NCBI GenBank assembly: GCA_040381535.1 | Contig: JBEIHF010000025.1 | Coordinates: forward strand, 1-34,462 | Source: Micavibrio_A sp040381535 | GTDB taxonomy: Bacteria; Pseudomonadota; Alphaproteobacteria; Micavibrionales; Micavibrionaceae | DNA: 34,462 bases | Direction of reading: 5' to 3' | Part shown: positions 23,152 through 31,500 of the stretch, piece after piece | Layout of the letters: every line of letters begins with the position of its first letter | Numbering within the stretch: position 1 is the stretch's first letter | Translations under genes and position numbers: made by a program | The notes under the pieces: model-generated | Databases searched by the model: none | The model's input: the letters and a program-made list of their open reading frames with translations, nothing else | What the model was told of the DNA's origin: nothing

Positions 23152-23697
23152 CTAAACACTTCTGGCTTTTTCGATGGCTCTGCGGAACTTGATCGGATCT
23201 TCAATCGGCGGCAAAACGACTTCGCCCACCCCCATCCCGCGCACCATCACGCGGCCGAAATTGAAAATGCGACCCCATACGCCCTGGAGGACGTTGACGC
23301 CTTCAATACGGTCGATGTTAATTTCGCCCACATAACGCGCAATAAGGCCACGCTTATATACAAGACGGCGGTTCGTAACAGCGATTTCCGTCGTCGCCTT
23401 AACGATCATCATGTGTGCGTATTTAAACAAACCCATCACAAGGACTAGAAAGGCAAGAATTTTGATGCTGGGGTGAACAGCGCGCACCATGTCGATCCAT
23501 GTCGCCTCAACCGGAATTTCAACGCGCAGGAATTCGGGGAGCCATGGCTGCACAAACAACGAACCGATGATCACGCCAATGGCCAGTAAAAGGCTGAACA
23601 CAATGTTGAACAGCGCGGATACGGTATACATCCAGTGGAAACGGGCCACATGGACCAATTCTTCATCCTCTCCCAAAGACTGACGGATATAATCCAT
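23152..23697 (-). CDS. Membrane protein with bacterial PH domain (first of a pair)
   Basis: This 181-residue protein has two or three hydrophobic segments at about residues 26-52 and 78-97. A bPH2 domain follows: TTEIAVTNRRLVYKRGLIAR, then INIDRIEGVNVLQGVWGRIF, FGRVMVRGMG and IEDPIKFRRAIEKAR. The NRRLVYKxGL and IDRIEGV strings are hallmarks of the YdbT-like PH domain. It lies 15 bases after the pfkA stop and 13 bases before a second, smaller PH-domain gene. The two may form a hetero-complex, which is an inference from pairing. The ribosome site is weak (GGAA). Confidence 0.85.
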   Translation of the reverse strand: MDYIRQSLGEDEELVHVARFHWMYTVSALFNIVFSLLLAIGVIIGSLFVQPWLPEFLRVEIPVEATWIDMVRAVHPSIKILAFLVLVMGLFKYAHMMIVKATTEIAVTNRRLVYKRGLIARYVGEINIDRIEGVNVLQGVWGRIFNFGRVMVRGMGVGEVVLPPIEDPIKFRRAIEKARSV

Positions 23698-23712
23698 ATT
23701 TATTGTTCCATA

Positions 23713-24792
23713 TTACTGGTCGCCGAGGGAAATTCCAAGGCCACGCGCCGTATGCACAAGGGTATCATTAACGTCTATGGCTTCATAGGCCGCGATACAT
23801 TCCTCGATGGGGTAGTCCACCAATTTGCGGTTCTGCCATGCTACCATACGATCGAACTTGCCTTCAGCAATCAGGTCCACGGCGCGCACGCCGAATGCCG
23901 ATGCCAGAAGTCGGTCGTTATAGGTGGGTGGAGCGCCGCGCTGAACGTGGCCGAGCACCGTCACACGGGATTCGAAACCGGTGACTTCGGAAATTTTTCC
24001 GGCCAGATAGTTCCCGATCCCGCCATAACGTTTTTCGCCGTTGTGATAGGTGATTTCAAATTTTTCGCCGTTGGGTGTTTTTACCGCTTCGGACACGATG
24101 ATGAGCGCAAAGTTACGTCCGCCGTCTTTCACGCGCTGGATTTTCGCGGCAACATTTTCAATGGTATATTTCAATTCGGGAATCAAAATAACATCCGCGC
24201 CGCCCGCAATACCTGAGGACAATGCAATGTGGCCTGCATCGCGACCCATCACTTCCAAAATCATCACGCGGTCATGGGAAGCCGCCGTAGGTTGCAAACG
24301 GTCCAGCGCTTCGGTCGCAACCGACACCGCCGTGTCGAACCCGACAGCACGTTCGGTTTTGCCGAGGTCGTTGTCAATGGTTTTTGGAATGCCCACCATT
24401 TTGATTCCGCCTTGCTGTGCAAGACGACGCAGAATAGCGAACGATCCGTCGCCGCCAATTCCGATCACGCCCTCAAGGCCCAGTTTTTTGAAATTAGCGA
24501 CAATCTCGCCGCTGCGGTCCTTTGTCGTGCCGTCGGGCATCGGGAAGGAAAACGGGTTGCCTTTGTTGGTAGTGCCGAGGATCGTGCCGCCCATACGCAG
24601 GACATTCGTGTCCATCTCCGCGGGAGTCAGAATTTTATATTGTGGCTCTTTTTCGAGCAGGCCGGCCGTGCCGTCCAAAATTCCGTAAACCTGCCACCCC
24701 AGCAGATCGGCCTTGTATACAGCCGCGCGGATAACAGCGTTCAATCCGGCACAATCGCCGCCGCTCGTCAGAATACCTATCTTCTTGCTCAT
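23713..24792 (-). CDS. pfkA: 6-phosphofructokinase, group III (mixed-substrate) type
   Basis: The enzyme phosphorylates fructose 6-phosphate to the 1,6-bisphosphate. The 359-residue protein has TSGGDCAGLNAVIR at the N-terminus, the phosphoryl-donor loop GIGGDGS (G116, equivalent to E. coli residue 104), IPKTIDND with K137 (equivalent to residue 124) and catalytic D140, then EVMGRDAGHIAL. Gly at 104 with Lys at 124 is neither the E. coli ATP pattern (Gly/Gly) nor the standard pyrophosphate pattern (Asp/Lys). It is the combination found in the group III enzymes that use ATP. Donor choice needs an assay. AAGGAA precedes the ATG. The two PH-domain genes follow in the same direction. Confidence 0.94.
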   Translation of the reverse strand: MSKKIGILTSGGDCAGLNAVIRAAVYKADLLGWQVYGILDGTAGLLEKEPQYKILTPAEMDTNVLRMGGTILGTTNKGNPFSFPMPDGTTKDRSGEIVANFKKLGLEGVIGIGGDGSFAILRRLAQQGGIKMVGIPKTIDNDLGKTERAVGFDTAVSVATEALDRLQPTAASHDRVMILEVMGRDAGHIALSSGIAGGADVILIPELKYTIENVAAKIQRVKDGGRNFALIIVSEAVKTPNGEKFEITYHNGEKRYGGIGNYLAGKISEVTGFESRVTVLGHVQRGAPPTYNDRLLASAFGVRAVDLIAEGKFDRMVAWQNRKLVDYPIEECIAAYEAIDVNDTLVHTARGLGISLGDQ

Positions 24793-24826
24793 GGATTTCC
24801 TTGGATTTTTTAAAAGAATTTTAATT

Positions 24827-24845
24827 GTTTTAGACTATCTAAAAC
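24827..24845. repeat. 19-bp inverted repeat upstream of pfkA
   Basis: GTTTTAGA-CTA-TCTAAAAC is a perfect inverted repeat with 8-base arms, 35 bases upstream of the pfkA start. A further AACCCAA/TTGGGTT pair flanks it at 24844-24876. It could be an operator or a leader hairpin; I see no T-run that would make it a terminator. The rest of the 161-base gap holds the DUF465 promoter. Confidence 0.45.
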
Positions 24846-24887
24846 CCAATGCCAAAAGGATTTTTTGGGTTGATGGGCTACTTTCTC

Positions 24888-24916
24888 TTACCAAATTCTA
24901 AAAACGCTGGTATACT
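24888..24916 (+). promoter_or_regulatory. Sigma-70 type promoter for the DUF465-purE unit
   Basis: TTACCA (24888-24893) and TATACT (24911-24916) are spaced by exactly 17 bases. The predicted start near 24923 gives a leader of about 31 bases. Confidence 0.6.
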
Positions 24917-24953
24917 AAAAAACTCATAATCACACGGTTAGCCTTTGATTTAG

Positions 24954-25154
24954 ATGGAAGACATAGAAGATCTAGAAGATAAACTCGCCGATCTGGAGAG
25001 CGAGCACAGGCAACTTGACCTGGATATTGACCGGCTGGTGAACACACCGCCGGTTGATCTTTTGCAGCTTCAACGCCTCAAAAAACAAAAGCTCGCCTTG
25101 AAAGACCAGATACAAAGGGTCCGCAGCTCCATTCTTCCAGACATCATCGCCTGA
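24954..25154 (+). CDS. DUF465 (YdcH-like) small coiled-coil protein
   Basis: This 66-residue, highly charged protein is almost wholly helical, with heptad-like spacing (IEDLEDKLADLESEHRQLDL). It ends with the DUF465 signature LQRLKKQKLALKDQIQRVRS. Such proteins are common next to purE in alphaproteobacteria, but their job is unknown. The ATG at 24954 has no clear Shine-Dalgarno sequence. purE begins 29 bases after its stop, so they probably share the promoter at 24888-24916. Confidence 0.88.
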   Translation: MEDIEDLEDKLADLESEHRQLDLDIDRLVNTPPVDLLQLQRLKKQKLALKDQIQRVRSSILPDIIA

Positions 25155-25183
25155 TCCAAGCCCCGTAGCAAAGAAGGTTCACA

Positions 25184-25681
25184 ATGCCGCACAGCGATCC
25201 AAACCCACTCATCGGCGTAATCATGGGCTCCCAGTCTGATTGGGAAACCATGAAAGTTGCCCATGAGTTACTGGTTGATCTTAAAATTCCTCACGAAGTC
25301 AAAATCGTGTCAGCGCATCGCACACCCCAGCGCATGTTCGACTATGCGGGGTCGGCCAAGGGTCGCGGACTAAAAGTGATCATCGCGGGGGCAGGCGGCG
25401 CCGCCCACCTGCCGGGTATGGTAGCCTCCCTCACCTCGATCCCTGTTTTGGGGGTTCCGGTGAAATCCAAAGCACTCAAAGGCATGGACTCCTTGCTTTC
25501 TATAGTGCAAATGCCGGGCGGCGTACCTGTCGGAACCTTTGCGATCGGCGAAGCGGGCGCCAAAAACGCCGCCATGATGGCCGCATCCATATTAGGTGTG
25601 CACGACGCCGCGGTTCTTGCCCGCGTGGAAGCCTACCGCAAGCAGGCATCGGACGCCGTGAGCGAAACACCCAAAGACTAG
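25184..25681 (+). CDS. purE: N5-carboxyaminoimidazole ribonucleotide mutase
   Basis: Class I PurE moves the carboxyl group of N5-CAIR to make CAIR in purine synthesis and needs PurK to supply its substrate. The 165-residue protein has GVIMGSQSDWETM, VSAHRTPQRMFDYA with the catalytic His, and GAGGAAHLPGMVAS. The presence of purK next door agrees with class I. AAGG lies seven bases before the ATG. Unlike the usual overlapping purE-purK pair, a 166-base structured gap separates the two genes here. Confidence 0.97.
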   Translation: MPHSDPNPLIGVIMGSQSDWETMKVAHELLVDLKIPHEVKIVSAHRTPQRMFDYAGSAKGRGLKVIIAGAGGAAHLPGMVASLTSIPVLGVPVKSKALKGMDSLLSIVQMPGGVPVGTFAIGEAGAKNAAMMAASILGVHDAAVLARVEAYRKQASDAVSETPKD

Positions 25682-25703
25682 GGTAATTTCATAAAACAAT
25701 TAA

Positions 25704-25747
25704 AGGTTCAGTGAAGCGAAAGGGCGCAAAAAAGCTTCTTTGAACCT
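25704..25747 (+). other. Long interrupted hairpin in the purE-purK gap
   Basis: AGGTTCA-GT-GAAGC (25704-25717) pairs with GCTTC-TT-TGAACCT (25734-25747), giving 12 base pairs around a 2x2 internal loop and a 16-base A-rich apical loop. No T-run follows, so it is not an intrinsic terminator. It could be an RNA processing or regulatory element. Confidence 0.55.
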
Positions 25748-25749
25748 GT

Positions 25750-25785
25750 GGGTATGTGGGTTACTTTTCCACAGGGTAATGTGGG
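25750..25785 (+). other. Four GGG runs upstream of purK
   Basis: GGG runs lie at 25750-25752, 25758-25760, 25774-25776 and 25783-25785 in a repeated GGGTA context. Loops of 5, 13 and 6 bases make a two-layer or relaxed three-layer G-quadruplex conceivable. CTGTGG/CCACAG within the same stretch offers a competing stem. This is an observation only. Confidence 0.35.
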
Positions 25786-25814
25786 TAAGTAATGTATTGC
25801 CACACAGATTAAAT

Positions 25815-25826
25815 TTTCACGTGAAA
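25815..25826. repeat. 12-bp palindrome in front of purK
   Basis: TTTCACGTGAAA is a perfect palindrome lying three bases before the purK ribosome site (AAGGGG, 25829-25834). It could be an operator or could partly mask the ribosome site in RNA. It does not match the E. coli PurR box. Confidence 0.45.
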
Positions 25827-25847
25827 CTAAGGGGCTAACATCTTCCA

Positions 25848-26933
25848 ATGAAAATGGAAATTAAAACTCTCGGTATCTTAGGCGGCGGTCAACTCGGGCG
25901 TATGTCTGCACTCGCCGCCGCCAATCTCGGCATCCGTGCCAATATCTTCTGTCCGGAGAAAAACTGCCCTGCTTCCCAGGTAACGGACCTATTCACCTGC
26001 GCTGAATACGAAGATGAGAGTGCGCTCAAAGCCTTCGCGGATAGCGTTGATGTCATTACTTATGAATTCGAGAACATCCCCATTGAAACCGTTCGCTATT
26101 TGCAAGGGTTCAAACCCGTCTATCCGGACGAAAAATTGTTGGAAGTTTCGCAGAACCGATTGAAAGAAAAGAAATTTCTAAATGATATTGGTATCCGCAC
26201 AGCACCATGGGTGCCAGCTTATAAATCCACAGATATTGATGAAGCGATTCGAAACTTCAAGAGCCCAAAATGCATACTCAAGACGGCACGTTTCGGATAT
26301 GATGGAAAAGGCCAGATAAAACATGATGATAAGTCATCTTCTCAAGAAAGCTGGTCAAAACTCAACACCAATGAGGCTATTCTAGAGGGCATAATCGACT
26401 TTGATTTTGAATGTTCTATAATAGTAGCAAGGGACACTTTCGGAAAATCTGAAGTCTTTCCCGTGACATTCAATGAACACAGCAACCACATACTCTCAAA
26501 AAGCATAGTTCCTCACATCTCTATTTCCGATACGATAAGTACTGAGGCACATGCCGTAGCGGTGAGCATCGCTGACGCGGTGGGCCTTGTGGGCGTCCTG
26601 GCGCTTGAATTGTTCGTTACGAAACAGGGCGACCTGCTGGCAAACGAAATTGCGCCACGGACTCATAATTCCGGTCACTGGACGATGGATGCATGCACCG
26701 TGTCACAGTTCGATCAACATGTGCGGGCCGTCTGCGGCCTGCCGGTCTTAAAGCCCGTGCGTCATTCGGATGTCACCATGATCAACATTATCGGAGATGA
26801 CGTGAAACGCCTGTCCGAGTTCCTCTCCATGGACAACGCCCGAGTGCATCTCTATGGTAAGACAGAGGCGCGCGATGGCCGCAAAATGGGTCACGTCAAC
26901 CTCTTAACTCCCCTAACAAATCCCGAGAAATAA
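25848..26933 (+). CDS. purK: N5-carboxyaminoimidazole ribonucleotide synthase (ATP-grasp)
   Basis: PurK uses ATP and bicarbonate to carboxylate AIR, making the substrate of PurE. The 361-residue protein begins with the pre-ATP-grasp loop LGILGGGQLGRM and has DVITYEFENIP, KTARFGYDGKGQ and the metal-binding NEIAPRTHNSGHWTMDAC near residue 275, so it looks intact. The ATG at 25848 is preceded by AAGGGG at a rather long spacing; a second in-frame ATG lies at 25854. The middle of the gene (about 26161-26520, residues 104-224) is only about 39% G+C by my hand count, against 55-60% on sampled lines either side. fumC begins four bases after the stop. Confidence 0.95.
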   Translation: MKMEIKTLGILGGGQLGRMSALAAANLGIRANIFCPEKNCPASQVTDLFTCAEYEDESALKAFADSVDVITYEFENIPIETVRYLQGFKPVYPDEKLLEVSQNRLKEKKFLNDIGIRTAPWVPAYKSTDIDEAIRNFKSPKCILKTARFGYDGKGQIKHDDKSSSQESWSKLNTNEAILEGIIDFDFECSIIVARDTFGKSEVFPVTFNEHSNHILSKSIVPHISISDTISTEAHAVAVSIADAVGLVGVLALELFVTKQGDLLANEIAPRTHNSGHWTMDACTVSQFDQHVRAVCGLPVLKPVRHSDVTMINIIGDDVKRLSEFLSMDNARVHLYGKTEARDGRKMGHVNLLTPLTNPEK

Positions 26934-26937
26934 AGAC

Positions 26938-28356
26938 ATGAAAGCCGCAAAAATGACCAAAGACGCTCCCATTCGCATTGAAACAGACTCTTTCGGGGAA
27001 ATTGAAGTTCCCGCAGACGCCTATTGGGGCGCTCAAACCCAGCGTTCTCTAGTGAATTTTGACATAGGAACCGAGAAAATGCCGGCATCTGTGGTGCGTG
27101 CTTTAGGCGTGCAAAAGAAGGCTTCGGCGGTGGCCAATATCGCACTTGGCATGATGGATGCCAAGATGGGCGCTGCCATTGTGCAAGCCGCCGACGAAGT
27201 TATCGACGGTACGCTGGAAGGCCAATTCCCCCTTTCTGTCTGGCAGACGGGTTCGGGCACCCAGACCAATATGAATGCGAACGAGGTTATTGCGGGGCGC
27301 GCCAATGAAATACTTTCGGGCAATCGCGGCGGCAAGACGCCCGTTCACCCCAACGACCATGTAAATATGGGGCAATCCTCGAACGATTCATTCCCCACCG
27401 TCATGCACATTGCTGCGGCGGAAATGGTGCACCATGAGCTGCTGCCCTCTCTCGAAACTCTGCAATCCGCGTTGGATGCAAAAGCTAAAGAATTTGCCAA
27501 GATTGTCAAAAACGGCCGCACGCATTTGCAAGACGCAACCCCTCTTACGCTGGGACAGGAATTCTCCGGCTATGCCGCACAAATTCATTTCGGTTTGTTG
27601 CGCATCAAGGCCGCCCTTCCCCGCGTTATGATGCTGGCCCAAGGCGGCACGGCCGTCGGCACAGGTATCAATTGCAAGGTCGGCTTCGACAAGAAATTTG
27701 CTGCGGAAGTCTCAAACATCACAGGGCTGGATTTCATCACCGCTGAGAACAAGTTTGAGGCTCTAGCTTGCCATGACGCTCTGGTAGAATTGTCGGGGGC
27801 TCTGAACGTACTGGCCGTTTCCTTGATGAAGATCGCAAACGACATCCGCCTGATGGGATCAGGCCCGCGCTCGGGCATCGGCGAGCTCCTACTCCCCGAA
27901 AACGAACCTGGCTCTTCCATCATGCCCGGCAAGGTCAACCCGACCCAATGCGAAGCAATGACCATGGTCTGCGCACAAATCATGGGCAACCATGTTGCGG
28001 TAACCATCGCGGGCTCCAACGGCCACTTCGAATTGAATGTCTTCAAACCCGTCATCATCCACAATGTGATCCAGTCAATCGACCTCATTGCGGGCGCCTG
28101 CCGCTCGTTCACGGACCGCTGCCTGGTGGGCATCGAACCAAACATTGAGCGCATCAAATACCTGATGGAAAACTCGCTCATGCTTGTGACCGCTCTGAAC
28201 CCGCATATAGGGTATGACAACGCCGCCAAGATCGCCAAAAAGGCGAACAAGGAAGGTCTCTCATTGCGTGAAGCAGGCATCCAACTTAGCCTGCTTACCT
28301 CTGAGCAATACGATCAGTGGGTCAAACCCGAAGACATGATCAAACCCAATGGCTGA
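26938..28356 (+). CDS. fumC: Fumarate hydratase, class II
   Basis: Class II fumarase is the iron-free, oxygen-stable enzyme that hydrates fumarate to malate in the citric acid cycle. The 472-residue protein has VWQTGSGTQTNMNANEV, HPNDHVNMGQSSNDSFPT, NGRTHLQDATPLTLGQE and the superfamily signature GSSIMPGKVNPTQCE. These separate it from argininosuccinate lyase and aspartase-type relatives. It begins four bases after purK, so it is probably read from the same transcript. An alternative ATG lies at 26953. The end overlaps the RHH gene by 8 bases. Confidence 0.97.
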   Translation: MKAAKMTKDAPIRIETDSFGEIEVPADAYWGAQTQRSLVNFDIGTEKMPASVVRALGVQKKASAVANIALGMMDAKMGAAIVQAADEVIDGTLEGQFPLSVWQTGSGTQTNMNANEVIAGRANEILSGNRGGKTPVHPNDHVNMGQSSNDSFPTVMHIAAAEMVHHELLPSLETLQSALDAKAKEFAKIVKNGRTHLQDATPLTLGQEFSGYAAQIHFGLLRIKAALPRVMMLAQGGTAVGTGINCKVGFDKKFAAEVSNITGLDFITAENKFEALACHDALVELSGALNVLAVSLMKIANDIRLMGSGPRSGIGELLLPENEPGSSIMPGKVNPTQCEAMTMVCAQIMGNHVAVTIAGSNGHFELNVFKPVIIHNVIQSIDLIAGACRSFTDRCLVGIEPNIERIKYLMENSLMLVTALNPHIGYDNAAKIAKKANKEGLSLREAGIQLSLLTSEQYDQWVKPEDMIKPNG

Positions 28357-28585
28357 TCCTTTGGCGGACATCCTCTCCAGCAAAGTGGTCAAGCGCTCCG
28401 TGTCTATCGCGGGGCATACGACATCCGTATCTATCGAAGAACCCTTCTGGAATGTGCTGCAGAAAATCGCCAAGAAAGAGCGCCGCTCCTTGGCGGCCCT
28501 TATTGCAGATGTGGATGAGCGCCGAGGCACGAATTTATCGAGCGCGCTGCGCCTTTACGCGCTGGAACATCTGCAGCAAAAATAA
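28349..28585 (+). CDS. Ribbon-helix-helix domain protein (RHH_4 type)
   Basis: This 78-residue protein has the strand VVKRSVSIAGHTTSVSIEE followed by two helices (FWNVLQKIAKKERRSLAALIADVDERR) and the NLSSALRLYALEHLQ tail typical of the alphaproteobacterial RHH_4 family. Such proteins are predicted DNA binders of unknown target. The ATG lies inside the end of fumC (ATGGCTGA overlap), so translation is coupled. The stop is two bases from the convergent AsmA-family gene. Confidence 0.88.
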   Translation: MADPLADILSSKVVKRSVSIAGHTTSVSIEEPFWNVLQKIAKKERRSLAALIADVDERRGTNLSSALRLYALEHLQQK

Positions 28586-28587
28586 CC

Positions 28588-31500
28588 CTAGTCACCCAAA
28601 CTGTTTAGGATATTCTGCATGGCCGCGGCGGGGTCATCTTCCACTTGTTCCTGCAATGATTTCTGCGGAACAGGTTCTGGTCCGGGCGCTGGGACCACAG
28701 GCTCTGGTGTAGGCGTAATCGGCGTGGGAGCCGCGGCAGGCGCCGGAATTGAAGGGGCCGACGGAGCCGGTGTCGGGGCTAGGACAGGCGTTGGCGCGGG
28801 GACTGCGACTGGCGCTTTGGTCTTCGATGGCAATATGCCCAAATCCTGCAACTTGCCGCCAAGGTCCTTACCCAGAAGGTCTGGCAATTTATCCTGAACC
28901 TTTTCCTGCAGTTTTTGTTGCGCGCGGCGCGTCAAAAGATCGTTGAACAATCCTTTACCAAAAGTGTTGGCGGGTGCGTTCAAAGGACCCTTTATGGCCA
29001 CGTTGAAAGTCCCTGCCTCTTTGGCCTGTTTTAACGTAATTGCGTGGACTGTATCGACGGTCCATAGCGGCAGGTTCGCCGAACCGGTCGATTTGATGTT
29101 GGCCGAAGGGCCGTCCATCACCATGTTTGAAATGGTCACGACACCGCCTTGAATCGGGTAATCCCCGACGATCGTATCAAAGCGGGTTTCGCCGCCCGAT
29201 GTCGCGCCCGTAAGAATGGAGGAAAGACGGTCCAACGGTTTGCCCGTATCCACAAAAGCCAGACCGATTTGTGCAAGGTCGAACCCCTCCATAACCACAT
29301 CTTTGCCGTTCACGATCGCGTTACCTCTAAGCCCGCTGACCAGGGCATGGGGGGACAGGCCGGAAGATTTCACATCCATATCAAGAGAAACATCCCCCGC
29401 CGCCTTCATGCGGTTGGAACCTGAAAGAGCGAACATCAGTGGCTCAAGATTGACGTTGATCATCTTGCTTTGGACCGCTAGAGAGAGTGGTTGTTTGGCG
29501 TCCACAGGGTCGATAATCTTGGCGTCCAGATTGGCCGTTCCACCGAACAAGCCAGCATTCAAATCCGTAACATTCAAGCTGCCGTCTTTGAGGCTGATTT
29601 TGGTTTTAGGGTTAATGAAATTCCACCCGTTATAGGTCATGGATTGTGCACTCAAATTAAGGGACAAATCCACGGAATGCATCCATCCGGTCTCGAGAGT
29701 TTCACGCGACCATTTGCCGCCCGATGGTGCAGCAGGGCTTCCGTCCCTGCCCGAACCAACCGCAACATTGCGTTCACCCAGAAGATCGTCCAGCGGGATA
29801 TTGCCGCCGTTTAGATCGCCCGTTACGGATGGCTTTGCTGCGTTTGCGTCGACCTTAAGATTACCGTTGAAGGCGGCCTTGCCGATGGAGGCTGACATGC
29901 CCGTCAGGTCATAAACCTTGCCCGTATTCACGGCTTTGGTTTCGAAAGTGAAAGGCTGCTCTAACCCAGGGCCACCTGAGAATTTCGGATTCATGATCTG
30001 TATGGCCTTGACCAGATTGGGGTGCTTCGCGCCCACCGTGATGTTGCTGAAAGCGGGTTTATCGAGAAAGCCCGTCGCCGTTCCTTTGGCCGAAAGAGAC
30101 CCGTCGAGCGCAATAATTTGTGCATCAAAATCCAGCTCTTCAGCCTTTCCTTTTGCAGCAATATTCGCCTCCGCCGCGCTGATGGATGCGGGCAATTTGG
30201 AGGTATCCATTTCAAAGGCGGTCATGAGGGCTTTGACGTCCGACGTCTTGCCGTAGAACTTCAAATCCACGCCCGACAGATCGGCCATATTGCCCACGCT
30301 TCCCTTGAGGCTGGCTACCGCGCCCATATAGTCTTGAGCGGAGGCGTTTTCGAGGTTAAGCGACTGACCAGCGGCCTTGCCCTTGATGCGAATACCAGTG
30401 ATTTGCTGCTCATTTAAAACCGCTTTTTGTGCGCTCACATCAAACGTCAAATTCATGGGCACATTGAACGCACGGACAGGTTCCAAAGCCCTCTTCATAT
30501 CGGCTTTTGCTGAAGCATCTTTTTGCACCGCCGCCTTGTTCTGACCGTTCATTCTGGCCTTGATATAATCGATGTCCACCGTATCGGTGGTGAGGTCGAC
30601 CATGATGTCTGGGCGCCCGCCTTGGCCGTTGGGTTTATATGAACCCGCTAGCGCAAAAGTGGATTGGTCCAGCTTCAATGTGCTGTCTTTCAAAGCGATG
30701 AAATCTCCGTCGATGGAGCCAATCAGATTGAACTGCCCGATTTTCCAGATTTCAAGCGCTTTGTTGTCGGCCTGCTCAGGCGCAAAAGCGCGCAGCATGG
30801 TGGGCAGTTGTTCAGCGGAACCCTGCATGGCAAAATTTAGGGACGGATCGACATAGGTGATACCCGTCTCGCCCGACTTGCTGGATGTACCAAACATCAT
30901 CTTGGCATCGATGTTTACGCGCCCCTTGCCGGGGATGTCGCGGGCCTCACCGTGGACCTCGACAACGTAGTCCAATTTGACCACGCGAAGGGATACGCCC
31001 TTGAAGGTTTTGCCGCCGCTCTGGATGCCGTCAGCGGCTATATTGACCGTACCATTGATGGGAAACGGCAGGCTCAGGCTCTCGGGCAGGATGCCGGAAA
31101 CAGGCGAAAGCTTCTGCCCTTTGGCCACCTTCTCCTCGACGCTAGTGTCCTTCGACTTGCCGCTAGCGGGGGCGATCTTGTCGAGGTCGAGCACGCCGTT
31201 AAAGACCACATCACCCGACACAGTCACAGGGTTCTTTTCCTTGAGGCCCACGGCCGAGAATTTGCCCTTTCCATCGGCGCTGCCGAATGTGACTTTCATC
31301 TCGTCAGCGCTAAGCTTATTATCATCCGCCGTAACTAGTCCCGCAAAGGCCAGTTTTTGCGATAACGCCGCGGAAGGTTCGCCGCCTCCGAGCGCTAGAA
31401 CACTACCCAGATTGTCGGCGTTGATCTCCAACTTGCCCTGAAGTTGCATCGGGTTGCTGGCTATGATGCCATCAAACGCAACATAAGCGCCGCCCTCAGG

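Noticed and set aside
25682..25847. 6S RNA in the purE-purK gap
   Set aside because: The length is about right, but the 5' and 3' ends of the gap do not pair to form the closing stem and there is no large central bubble. I keep it as an unassigned structured region.
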